A stretch of DNA of 64,000 bases from Bacteroidota bacterium (GTDB lineage Bacteria; Bacteroidota; Bacteroidia; Chitinophagales; Saprospiraceae), in NCBI GenBank assembly GCA_018222965.1, contig JAAEZH010000008.1, positions 62,001-126,000 of the forward strand. The letters run 5' to 3'. Positions 55,617 to 64,000 of this stretch are shown here, piece after piece. The number at the start of each line of letters is the position of its first letter. Positions within the stretch are counted from its first letter, which is position 1. The notes beneath the pieces were generated by a model. It was not told the DNA's origin and searched no databases. It saw nothing but the letters and a program-made list of their open reading frames with translations. A program made the position numbers and the translations under genes.

Positions 55617-58600
55617 TTATTGTTTTATGATTCGTTGCGTATGGATATAGCCATTCTCCAGGCGTACCTGAATGAGGTAAACACCATCCGGCATATTGGC
55701 CATGTCGAGGTTGGTATCCAGGGTTTTCAGGTTTGGCTTACGCCGAATTTCCCTTCCGGTAATGTCATAGATCATTACTTCCTGAATAAAATCAGCCTCC
55801 AGGCTTTCGATCAGCAATAAGCTGTTGACCGGATTCGGATAGATGCGGATATTAGAAGGATCTTCATCCAATGCGTCTGATGTACTACTCGAGCATTCCA
55901 GTCGACCAATTGTCTGTTCAGCACCAACCCACAACTCACAGTTGTTATTTTGATCAGCGAAGCACTCAATAGTGTAAGCTGCAAGCCCGGTGGACAAGCC
56001 CGGATCCTGATAGGTGGCCCCATCCCAGATAGCTATTCCAATAATGCTCTGGGATCCAATAGAGCCAAAGAAACCCGCGAGATAAATCCTGGAGCCAATC
56101 AGCTTAGCTTCGTCTATCTGATGATAAATATTGGTTGATGTCAATCCGCCTCCCAAATCAGACCAGCTGCTGCTCGTAGAGTTCCAAAGCACAATACTCT
56201 TGGTTCCGGCTACGGGAGAGGACCCGTTGTTCAGGGCTTCCGGGAAGCGTCCCAGTACCAGTAACTCTCCATTGACTTCTTCAAAGTCCAGGACACCGGA
56301 AGTGTTTGGGTTGGTGGTATAATTGTTTATTCCCGAAGCAAACCCTTGCCAACTGCTTCCATTCCACCAGGCTACTTGGAGCTGTGGTGTCAGGAAGGCG
56401 CCGCCAATGGTGATGTTTCCATTAAACTCGGTAATAGCTCTTACCGCACCGGAAACTCCTCCGCCGAAAGGCATAAATGTATTGGTGAGATTATCCCAAA
56501 GCACAACATTATTCGCCGATAAGGCAGCAGGACCGACTTCTTCAAATTCACCGCCAAGGATGATTCCATTTGCATGGCTATACATGCTGTACAAACGGCC
56601 ATAAGTGGAGAATGTCGGAAGGTCAAAGATTAGATTTTGGAGTATCCAGTCATTGGTTCCCCCATCCCACAACGCCAAATCGTAATGTGTAACAACACCG
56701 GCTACACGCACGCCCACGATTGCCCAAAGCTTACCCTGATGAACCAGCAGTTCGTCAAAGTCTCCGGTGAATCCGGAAGGCGGCACATCAATCCAGGTCG
56801 TGCCATCGTAACGGGCTACTTGCCCCAGGGGAACACTCTGGATGGTAGTCAGATTTCCGCAAACAATCAGGTCTCCGTTGTAGGTTACCATGTCTCGTGG
56901 AGCCAGGGAACCATTTTGCTCGACCGTCTCCCATATGAGAGGATCCTCACAGGGCACACATTCAGTAACGGGCAGCGGTTCTGTATCCTGACAGTATTCC
57001 CGTTCCCAACAAAGGGTACCATCGTCATTGACTTCAGTTACGAAGATGCAAATGCTTTGCACGCCGGTACTGTTGTAGGTATGTGTGATTGGCAGGGCCG
57101 TGGCAAAAACTTGATCAAAGTCACCATCCCCCCAGGCGATCCCTACCTCTGCACAGTCGTTTAGCAGGGGATTGTCTATCGTTACCATATTACCACTGGC
57201 GGTGATAATAAATCCATTGTCAACAGCATCCACAAAGTCGAGAGAGTCCTGGCAACAGCCGCCAATACTATCCGGACAAACGTACATATTGCTGTAGCCC
57301 GGAGGCACCAGATCTATGTTATTGAAAGACAAGGGCAATACGTAGGGATCAGTAGTTGCCAGCACATTCGTAAGTGTGAAAGGCGTCTGGATGGAAGGCA
57401 GTACAATAGGCTGCAAACAGGTATCTGTAAGCTGCAGATCGAAGGAGCCAAAGAGAATATCAAAGTCTCCATAGGATTCCGGATGATCTTTACGGGCATC
57501 GGTGTAATACAGTCGATTTACCGATGGATCTGTGTAAATGTTTGGTGAAGAAAAAGCGGTTTCTCCACTGTCGAAATAAGTAGTTCCAATTTCAGAAATG
57601 GTATTTCCGGTTACCGCATATTTTAGGATAATCGGCAGATCATTAGGTCGTTGAGCCGTGGCAAACAAATCACCATTGGCATCAATATCCAATTCACGGA
57701 TAAGACCCAGGGCCAAATTATCGTAATGAATACCATCATATACACTCCAGTTGATCGGGTCGATCAGCCAGATGGCTCCATCCAAAGAGCCATCAAAGTT
57801 AAAGTAAGCTCCGGCTACGGCGATCAGTCCGGGATTGATCTCAATAGCGTCCCAGAAACGCATTTGCAAATCTGATTCCAGTGTATTGACAATAGAACCA
57901 TCCAGGCCGGAGACTTCAGAAATAACACCAAGCCGAGTAACTCCCTGATCTCCAAGAATCAATAAATTGCCATTTTGAAGGGGCAATAGTCGAACCCACT
58001 GATCATCACTTCCTACATCATTTCGGTAGGTATATTCCTCGCTGAAACAAATATTACCCGCATCATCCATGTTGTACAGATGCACTTCATCTGTTGCCGA
58101 ATTTTGGGTATTATCCTGATTCTCTATGGCGAGTACATAGTATGGGCAGCCAACATTCTGTGGGTTTGGATGCTCCACGATGCGGATGAATCCTTCGCGG
58201 CCGTTGTTGTCATATTCCTCAATAAACATTTCGGCGCCATTAGCATCCAGTTTTGCCAATACGGATCGGTTGTTTTGCCACCCCGGATTAAGCAGGGGCA
58301 TGGTGCGACCTACCAGCAGGAATTCTCCTTGTGCCGTTTCCACAAAATCGAGGATCTGACTGAAGTCGTCGAATTGTTGCTCCCAAATCAGGGTACCATC
58401 CCCTGCAAACTTGGAGAACAAAGCAAAGACATCTCCTCCAACAACCTTATTGGAAGCCAAATAAGTAAATCCATTGAGGTGTTTGATGCGATCCGGCTTG
58501 TTTTCAAAGCTGTCGCCGTAAATAAACAGACTGTCGCAGCAACCGGCTATACTGGTATCGGGCGGACAAGGAGGCAGGGTGAGACACAAGGTATCTCCGT

Positions 58601-61600
58601 TGCAGCACCAGTTACCAAATGGCGGTAGCGGACTCGTCTGGTTGTCGTAAATAGATGCCTGAATACAAACCAGATCGCCGGCATTGGCATTGCTGATTTG
58701 AATGGACGGCATCGGCACCGGCGGACTAGCCGGTGGAATTGTCACCGGTATATTGTTTCCAACTCCCGGATTAAAGGTGGCACCGCCCGGCAAAGAATAC
58801 AGGCTGTTTACATATACATAATTAGCTGTGTGGGTACTTCGGTTCTCCACCGACCAATCCAGTTGCCAGGTTCCGTCTGGCAGACAGATGAGTGTATCAT
58901 TCACGATGACCAGGCAAGTGTCCGGTGGTCCGGGCTCACAATCAAAGAAGATCGAATCCTGACAAACCACATTATCCTGCTGATCGATCCAGCGTACTTC
59001 CATCACCTGTGGAATCACGGGTGGGGAGCTGTAATCATCTATGCAAAATTCAATTTTATTGGTGATGCTTCCCGTGGGCACAAAGGTACCCGGAGGCAGG
59101 GGTTGCCACCTGGATGTAGCCAGACTTGGGAAGTTTTGGAAATACCAGCCTGATCCCGCTTGCTGTGTATGGAAGGACACCCCGTCGAGCAGGGCAAGCT
59201 CTATACTCTGCATGCTGTCCAGACAGGGATTTTCTATGTCCAGGCTCCAGCAACAAAGGCTGTCGTTTCCTATAAACTGAGGCGTATAAACGATGTCCTC
59301 ACAATCCTGACAAGGACATTCAGGCACTTCCAGGCAAAGCGTATCTGAGAAACACCAGCAGCAATCGCTTTCCAAAAACTGGATCTCCAGTTTGACATCG
59401 GTGGCATTGCCCAGGTTGTCGAGGCAGAAAGTGCCACTTCCCGTACCGCCAGGACTAATTCCGGGGTTGAAGTCGATCGTGTCCGGCGTAAAGGTCGCTC
59501 CGGAAGGATCAATATAACTTATGGTAGCCTGGTTGATGTTCTTATCCCACAAGCTGAGGAAATCAAACTCGTATTTGTAAATGTTATTTTCGCAATAGAA
59601 GGTATCGCTTACGATATCCACACAGCCGGCGGCACACTCAAAGGTGAGGGTGTCGGCGCAGACAATGTCATCACAGGTGACCCATTCAATCTCCAGTTGT
59701 TGTGGGGATGAAGTATAGTTTTCCAGGCAAAGGGTAACAGGTGTATAATTTCCTGTTGGGAGATAAAGCAATCCGTTATTCGGACAGTTATTCCCCGTAA
59801 GGGAAATCAGTGAAAGTTGCGAGGAGGAACTGCCCATATAAGCCCACTGGCTCGGATCGAGAATCACATCATTTGCAATATCTACCCCGCCAATCGTTTT
59901 GATATTGAGTTGCGTAAACAGATCCGGCTGGGTATTGCTTACCATTATATCAAAGCAACAATTGCCGTCCGGATTTTGGCTGTAGTCAGCACTTACACCA
60001 TCACAAATAGTCGGACAGTTTACCGGGCATTCGGCGTTAATGGTCTCCGAGCAGGCCAATTTATCGAAAGAGCAAGGCAGGTCGAGGTAATAATCTACCT
60101 CAATCTGTTGAGGTGTTTGAGCCGATGAACAAATATTCTCGAGGGTAAAATCCAATAAATGCTGGGCATTCCCGACCGGTATATTTCCGCCTCCTGCCGC
60201 TTCGATACAAATGCGGGTAGCGGTGGGTGGATAAAGTAAGGACAGCTGAAAGCCAGGCGCAGCGGTGTTTGTTCCAAAAGTGACGCCATTTGTTGTTTCA
60301 ATACAAACGCGGTCAAGTCCGAGGCAGAGGCTGTTGTTCATGTAAAAGCCATTCTCACACTCAGGTGTTTGGGTATTGTTTATAATCCCGGTGGCGATAT
60401 CCATATCACAATCCAGGGCGAGACAGTTTCCAAAATCCAGATCAAACAAATAAGTGGTTGACCCGAGGTTTATGGTATGTGCTCCGCCGGCAGGGAAGGA
60501 TTGGGTCCAGCAAGTTTGTTGTACTTCGGATACGGTATAATCCCCGGGACAAAGCTGTCCGAAGGAATAAAACCCGGCCGAATTGGTAACGGTAGAAGCT
60601 ACCAAAGCACCTGTATTGGCATCGCGCAATTCGATGGTCCAGCCACACAAGTTGGGTTCGAAGGGGTCCTTGATCCCATCACAATTGGTGTCTTCAAATT
60701 TATAGCCGGAAATAGCTGAGCAGCAGCCTGTGGGACACGGTGGCGGCGGAGGACCGCCTGATCCACAAGCCGGGCCACAATTTGTGCGAATGGAATCGAG
60801 AGGTACGCATTCAAAACCGGAAGTCAAGGGAACATCGAAAATGTTTGTTATGGATCCTCCCGGGCTGCTTATAGATGGAAATGGAAATAAAAGCTCTGGC
60901 TCTTCCGAAGAAAAACAATCACAATCCGCAAGTTCACCTTTACCATTTGTTTTGGCTGTCCAAATATCTGATGTTGTGCTGGCGAACGGCCCTGTTTCCC
61001 CCTGTTTTACTTTACTGCCTACCATTGCATATCCATCAATGCTACTTTCAAGTCCTTCCAGGTGATGGGCCTCTTGATAGGTTTTTGTCCAAATAACATC
61101 TCCGCCAGAAGTCAACTTCATCAGGAAAGGTCGCTCCGGGCCGGGAATCCCATTTTGGTTAAAAGTGGGAATAAATGCATCCCCGGCCAGGAGATAGTCA
61201 CCATTGTTATCTTCCAATGCTGAGAACACCTTCTCTCCTCCTCCCGGGATATTGTACATTTGGTTAAGAAGCAAATCACTGAAAGTGCCAGTTAGGGGGA
61301 GGTTAAATTTAAGCAAGTGGATAAAATAATTTGAAGATGGTGTAGGATCCTCCAGCGTCTCGCCGGCAATGACCAAATCACCATTTGAATCAACAAAGGC
61401 AGCCTTTCCTGATTCCTGTGTATCAGACCCAACATTTGCATTTAAGAGTGTAGTTTGATCATGAACCAGTCCTGTAGTAATAGCCGACACATAAAACTCC
61501 CCATTTGAAATCCCCCCTGTATTGGCAGCACCTGTAATATAGAGGCGATCAGTTGCCTGATCATAAGTAATTGCCTCCCCGGTAGTACGATCAGAACCAG

Positions 61601-62903
61601 TAACTTCTAAAGTGTAAAATACCGGAGCAAAAAGCCCCATACCACCCGGGCCACACGGATCTGGACCGAATTGTATTTTGCATACAAAGGCATCCCAATA
61701 AAACGGAGGGCTGTTATAATCTTTTCTGGTTCCGGTTAAATAAATGGCATCATCTACCATGATGACATCATTCAATTCATGCTGAAAACCTGTACTACTG
61801 GGTAGTATTTCCAAATTATAGGTTGTGCATCCATTTTCATCCAAAATAGAATAGGCGGTTATCCAATCGAACCCGCCTCTTTCAATCGTCATGAATGCCA
61901 TATATTTATTGGTGACCGGATCACACCCAAGGTTTTGGCTTGTCACATCAATAATTTTGACATTTCGAATCCGATATAAGCCTGTATTAAGCGGACCGGT
62001 TATTTGACTAACATCTTTGAAATAACCACAATCATCTAATTGCTGGAAAATCAAATTCCTATTGCTTCCGATTTCATCCATAAAGGCTGTTAATCCGGCA
62101 ATAAAAAGGTCGTCTGTATTTTTATCCACAACAAGATCAAATCCCCATTCATCATATCCATAATCCACATTTGGATTCACTTTCGCCTCATAAGCTGCGC
62201 TGAAGGTAGATGCATTGGGAATACATAATTCGCATTCAATATCCTGCTCGGTGGTACAGATCACATCCGGTCCGATCAGCCATTCTACTGTTATTGTTTC
62301 CGGACCGGAGGTCGCTCCATTGAGGCAGAATTCAAAGACAGGCAGGTTGGTCATCACCGGAATATGCGTACCTCCGATGTAGCCAAATTCGACGGAAGTC
62401 GGAGAAGGTGTCCCTGCAAGCCCCCACTGAGATCCGTCAAAAGCATAACCAATCTGCATTTGGGTGGGCCCGCCGGCAATGATGCGCACACCGGTAAAGA
62501 ATTGGTCGATCGGATTGTCAATAGCCAATTCAAAACAACAGGCATTGGTTTCCGAAACAGCCATTCCTATCGAGGTGCAACAATCAGCAGCAAGGATATC
62601 GACCGTTTTGCAAACCTGAAAAGTGCCTGAGCCATCCGAGGCAGTTAGGCAGACATTGTAGCTGCCAACAGTACCATAAAAATGAGTTGGATTTGCGGCA
62701 ACTGAAACATCCCCATCCCCAAAATCCCACTGCTGCGCAGTAGGCGTTCCCTGGGTGATGGTAAAATTGACTTCATTACAGTTGTTGATGGAAAAGCTGA
62801 AATCAAAATTGATTTGATCTCCTGCCTTGAGCATGGTAAAGCTCAATAAAAAAAGCCCAAGCAGGCTAAGGCTTTTCCATCTGAAAAGTTTGTGGGTAAG
62901 CAT
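55617..62903 (-). CDS. Giant multidomain surface protein, T9SS substrate
   Basis: This 2428-residue protein has a signal peptide (LLGLFLLSFTMLKA), a PKD domain (about 32-105: WDFGDGDVSVAANPTHFYG), three homologous modules starting with CCFEL, CCFDI and CCWSL (about residues 122, 982 and 1217) and ending in a Cys about 105 residues on, repeated-propeller-like regions that resemble delayed-signal surface sensors (about 235-700 and 1500-1900), an SdrD B-like domain (about 728-805: ISGYKFEDTNCDGIKD), a second PKD-like region (about 1910-1970), a kelch/propeller-like region (about 2005-2335), and the Por sorting domain (IRIYPNPVNS onward). It is Cys-rich, probably disulfide-bonded, and may be an adhesin. 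The exact task is unknown. Confidence 0.9.
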   Translation of the reverse strand: MLTHKLFRWKSLSLLGLFLLSFTMLKAGDQINFDFSFSINNCNEVNFTITQGTPTAQQWDFGDGDVSVAANPTHFYGTVGSYNVCLTASDGSGTFQVCKTVDILAADCCTSIGMAVSETNACCFELAIDNPIDQFFTGVRIIAGGPTQMQIGYAFDGSQWGLAGTPSPTSVEFGYIGGTHIPVMTNLPVFEFCLNGATSGPETITVEWLIGPDVICTTEQDIECELCIPNASTFSAAYEAKVNPNVDYGYDEWGFDLVVDKNTDDLFIAGLTAFMDEIGSNRNLIFQQLDDCGYFKDVSQITGPLNTGLYRIRNVKIIDVTSQNLGCDPVTNKYMAFMTIERGGFDWITAYSILDENGCTTYNLEILPSSTGFQHELNDVIMVDDAIYLTGTRKDYNSPPFYWDAFVCKIQFGPDPCGPGGMGLFAPVFYTLEVTGSDRTTGEAITYDQATDRLYITGAANTGGISNGEFYVSAITTGLVHDQTTLLNANVGSDTQESGKAAFVDSNGDLVIAGETLEDPTPSSNYFIHLLKFNLPLTGTFSDLLLNQMYNIPGGGEKVFSALEDNNGDYLLAGDAFIPTFNQNGIPGPERPFLMKLTSGGDVIWTKTYQEAHHLEGLESSIDGYAMVGSKVKQGETGPFASTTSDIWTAKTNGKGELADCDCFSSEEPELLFPFPSISSPGGSITNIFDVPLTSGFECVPLDSIRTNCGPACGSGGPPPPPCPTGCCSAISGYKFEDTNCDGIKDPFEPNLCGWTIELRDANTGALVASTVTNSAGFYSFGQLCPGDYTVSEVQQTCWTQSFPAGGAHTINLGSTTYLFDLDFGNCLALDCDMDIATGIINNTQTPECENGFYMNNSLCLGLDRVCIETTNGVTFGTNTAAPGFQLSLLYPPTATRICIEAAGGGNIPVGNAQHLLDFTLENICSSAQTPQQIEVDYYLDLPCSFDKLACSETINAECPVNCPTICDGVSADYSQNPDGNCCFDIMVSNTQPDLFTQLNIKTIGGVDIANDVILDPSQWAYMGSSSSQLSLISLTGNNCPNNGLLYLPTGNYTPVTLCLENYTSSPQQLEIEWVTCDDIVCADTLTFECAAGCVDIVSDTFYCENNIYKYEFDFLSLWDKNINQATISYIDPSGATFTPDTIDFNPGISPGGTGSGTFCLDNLGNATDVKLEIQFLESDCCWCFSDTLCLEVPECPCQDCEDIVYTPQFIGNDSLCCWSLDIENPCLDSMQSIELALLDGVSFHTQQAGSGWYFQNFPSLATSRWQPLPPGTFVPTGSITNKIEFCIDDYSSPPVIPQVMEVRWIDQQDNVVCQDSIFFDCEPGPPDTCLVIVNDTLICLPDGTWQLDWSVENRSTHTANYVYVNSLYSLPGGATFNPGVGNNIPVTIPPASPPVPMPSIQISNANAGDLVCIQASIYDNQTSPLPPFGNWCCNGDTLCLTLPPCPPDTSIAGCCDSLFIYGDSFENKPDRIKHLNGFTYLASNKVVGGDVFALFSKFAGDGTLIWEQQFDDFSQILDFVETAQGEFLLVGRTMPLLNPGWQNNRSVLAKLDANGAEMFIEEYDNNGREGFIRIVEHPNPQNVGCPYYVLAIENQDNTQNSATDEVHLYNMDDAGNICFSEEYTYRNDVGSDDQWVRLLPLQNGNLLILGDQGVTRLGVISEVSGLDGSIVNTLESDLQMRFWDAIEINPGLIAVAGAYFNFDGSLDGAIWLIDPINWSVYDGIHYDNLALGLIRELDIDANGDLFATAQRPNDLPIILKYAVTGNTISEIGTTYFDSGETAFSSPNIYTDPSVNRLYYTDARKDHPESYGDFDILFGSFDLQLTDTCLQPIVLPSIQTPFTLTNVLATTDPYVLPLSFNNIDLVPPGYSNMYVCPDSIGGCCQDSLDFVDAVDNGFIITASGNMVTIDNPLLNDCAEVGIAWGDGDFDQVFATALPITHTYNSTGVQSICIFVTEVNDDGTLCWEREYCQDTEPLPVTECVPCEDPLIWETVEQNGSLAPRDMVTYNGDLIVCGNLTTIQSVPLGQVARYDGTTWIDVPPSGFTGDFDELLVHQGKLWAIVGVRVAGVVTHYDLALWDGGTNDWILQNLIFDLPTFSTYGRLYSMYSHANGIILGGEFEEVGPAALSANNVVLWDNLTNTFMPFGGGVSGAVRAITEFNGNITIGGAFLTPQLQVAWWNGSSWQGFASGINNYTTNPNTSGVLDFEEVNGELLVLGRFPEALNNGSSPVAGTKSIVLWNSTSSSWSDLGGGLTSTNIYHQIDEAKLIGSRIYLAGFFGSIGSQSIIGIAIWDGATYQDPGLSTGLAAYTIECFADQNNNCELWVGAEQTIGRLECSSSTSDALDEDPSNIRIYPNPVNSLLLIESLEADFIQEVMIYDITGREIRRKPNLKTLDTNLDMANMPDGVYLIQVRLENGYIHTQRIIKQ

Positions 62904-63018
62904 ACACGATTTTTCATTAGTTAATAAGGATTAGGCCGGTAAGGGAATCCGCATTAACGGGTGTTTAGTGTTTTGTCGGGCTGGAAGTAAGTTTTCTGGA
63001 TGCAATTAAATCCAATTT

Positions 63019-63031
63019 GCCTTTCGGCGAA
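63019..63031 (-). repeat. 13-bp intergenic motif, copy 4
   Basis: This copy reads TTCGCCGAAAGGC on the minus strand, about 115 bases upstream of the giant surface-protein gene. The five bases beyond make a short hairpin CTTTC-GGC-GAAAG. Confidence 0.6.
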
Positions 63032-63108
63032 AGCCAAATCAGAGCAACGGAACCGCTGATTCGATTACCGGCAACATTAGGAGGTGGGAATAGATGGAAA
63101 AATCTTAT

Positions 63109-63121
63109 GCCTTTCGGCGAA
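63109..63121 (-). repeat. 13-bp intergenic motif, copy 5
   Basis: This copy reads TTCGCCGAAAGGC on the minus strand, directly after the stop of the partial gene and 205 bases upstream of the giant surface-protein gene. Confidence 0.6.
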
Positions 63122-63123
63122 AA

Positions 63124-64000
63124 TTACTTGTCGAGGATCTTTTTACCGGCCTGCCGGGCCTTTAACCAGCGACTGATATCCAGATATTGAAAGGCTTGTT
63201 TCTCAAAGGAATTTCGGCGAAGCGCTTCAAACGAATCCAGGTATTTCGCATACGGTAATGGAGTGTTGTAGAGGTCGACTTTACTTACAAATTCTCGCAA
63301 CATTTGAAGAAAAAGAGACTCAAAAGAAGACAAACTTCCCTTGCGCTTAAGGCTTGCCTGATGCGTGTGCAGGATGTTATCAAGAAGTTGGTAATTGCCC
63401 AGTTCAAAGTGCAAAATCAACATCAGTAAACGGGCAAAACGAAGCAGGTAAATTTGTTTGCTGCCAGAGGAAAGGCTTTCGAGTCGGATGCAGTAGGTAA
63501 GAGCCCGATCAAATTCTTCCCTTAGAAAGTGGTGCCAGGCCAGATTGTATAGCAACAGTCGGTGCTCCGCCAGGGGGATGGAGTCACATTGTTTTTCCAG
63601 CACCTTTTGAGCCAGGCTGGAGACTTCTTCAAACTCAGAATAATTGCCACTCAATTCCAGGTAATTCAATTCATACAAACATCGCCTTACTGCCAATAGG
63701 GTGGCGGAGGAGGCTTTGGGGGGGGTCAAAAGCGACAATTCGTTGAGCAACTCCCGCATTTCCGTTGCCTTTTTGAGGTGGTAACAACGATTGAGGTGAT
63801 TAAAAAATGAAGAGAGAAAATCCTTAAAACGATCCTGGCGAAGCAAAGGATTTGTTCGCCAAAGTCGGAGATTTTCCCGGCTGAATGAATATGCCTGTCG
63901 GTATTTGCCCTGCATGGATAAAAAAGTATAATGGATGCCGTTGAATAGTAATCGCGCACGAATAGATCCCGGTTTTGAGGCCAATTGTATCCGCGGATCC
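63124..64000 (-). CDS. Unrecognised helical (TPR-like) protein, 5' end outside window
   Basis: The frame is open to the right edge, so the true start lies outside; at least 291 codons are present. The protein has no signal or membrane span in the visible part and is made of amphipathic helices in pairs (YRQAYSFSRENLRLWR; EEFDRALTYCIRLESL), like TPR repeats. A C8 run on the coding strand (G8 at 63718-63725) encodes TPPK. I cannot name a function. It lies 220 bases before the giant surface-protein gene on the same strand. Confidence 0.6.
   Translation of the reverse strand, partial: DPRIQLASKPGSIRARLLFNGIHYTFLSMQGKYRQAYSFSRENLRLWRTNPLLRQDRFKDFLSSFFNHLNRCYHLKKATEMRELLNELSLLTPPKASSATLLAVRRCLYELNYLELSGNYSEFEEVSSLAQKVLEKQCDSIPLAEHRLLLYNLAWHHFLREEFDRALTYCIRLESLSSGSKQIYLLRFARLLMLILHFELGNYQLLDNILHTHQASLKRKGSLSSFESLFLQMLREFVSKVDLYNTPLPYAKYLDSFEALRRNSFEKQAFQYLDISRWLKARQAGKKILDK

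Noticed and set aside
56463-56474. Sixth copy of the 13-bp motif inside the giant surface-protein gene
   Set aside because: It matches only 12 of 13 bases and encodes an ordinary MPFGGG stretch, so it is likely coincidental.
1-64000. tRNA, rRNA, riboswitch or prophage genes
   Set aside because: No cloverleaf, rRNA segment, known riboswitch core or phage structural gene was recognised by eye; a covariance-model scan would be needed to exclude small RNAs.

Overview
The window comes from a member of the Bacteroidota, most likely a Saprospiria-type bacterium (Lewinella/Haliscomenobacter-like). This rests on six secreted proteins ending in type IX secretion (Por/T9SS) sorting domains, three TonB-dependent outer-membrane receptors with Bacteroidota-type carboxypeptidase-regulatory N-terminal domains, an ECF sigma/FecR/TonB receptor/DUF4249 operon, a propeller-type LytS histidine kinase with a LytTR regulator, and a large single-chain PurL. 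The genus is an inference. No rRNA or tRNA gene and no CRISPR array was recognised.

Region 1 (1 to about 17 kb) is a defence island. A type I restriction-modification operon is almost gapless: hsdM (cut by the left edge), a 1261-residue RecD-like helicase with a Cys-containing N-terminal domain and a nuclease-like C-terminal domain, hsdS, a DUF3800 protein overlapping hsdS, and a small protein whose C-terminus looks like a barnase/RelE-type nuclease. After a hairpin come hsdR, a YgjP-like metalloprotease overlapping hsdR, an ADP-ribosyltransferase-like protein and a small membrane protein. The next 4 kb is visibly AT-rich. It holds an HTH protein, a second DUF3800 protein, and a two-gene operon of a membrane protein and a third DUF3800-like protein. 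Two of these genes carry long C/G homopolymers (C9, G8) that could allow phase variation.

Region 2 (17 to 35 kb) is mixed core and surface genes: a lipoprotein, a secreted metzincin protease with SprB and calcium-binding repeats, an outer-membrane beta-barrel protein, a pRiA4b ORF-3-like protein, a secreted PHB-depolymerase-type esterase, purL, a SWIM-finger protein, a TonB-C protein, a cNMP-binding/SpoIIE phosphatase and an alpha/beta hydrolase. A 161-bp nearly palindromic element fills the whole gap between two convergent genes at 24.8 kb.

Region 3 (35 to 43.4 kb) has a 45-residue membrane peptide gene, a DUF2541-like secreted protein, and an ECF sigma/FecR/TonB receptor/DUF4249 uptake operon. 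The operon is bracketed by two direct copies of a roughly 300-bp non-coding structured repeat, with a third partial copy upstream. A 10-bp motif is shared upstream of fecR and of a nearby orphan lipoprotein.

Region 4 (43.4 to 64 kb) holds an MFS transporter, a LamG-type surface protein and a TonB receptor. It then has a long minus-strand array: a giant 2428-residue T9SS surface protein, an FG-GAP protein, a LytTR regulator, its propeller sensor kinase, a W/Y-repeat T9SS protein and a small secreted protein, ending at a strong terminator. A partial gene runs off the right edge. An exact 13-bp motif recurs five times in intergenic DNA, mostly upstream of surface-protein genes.
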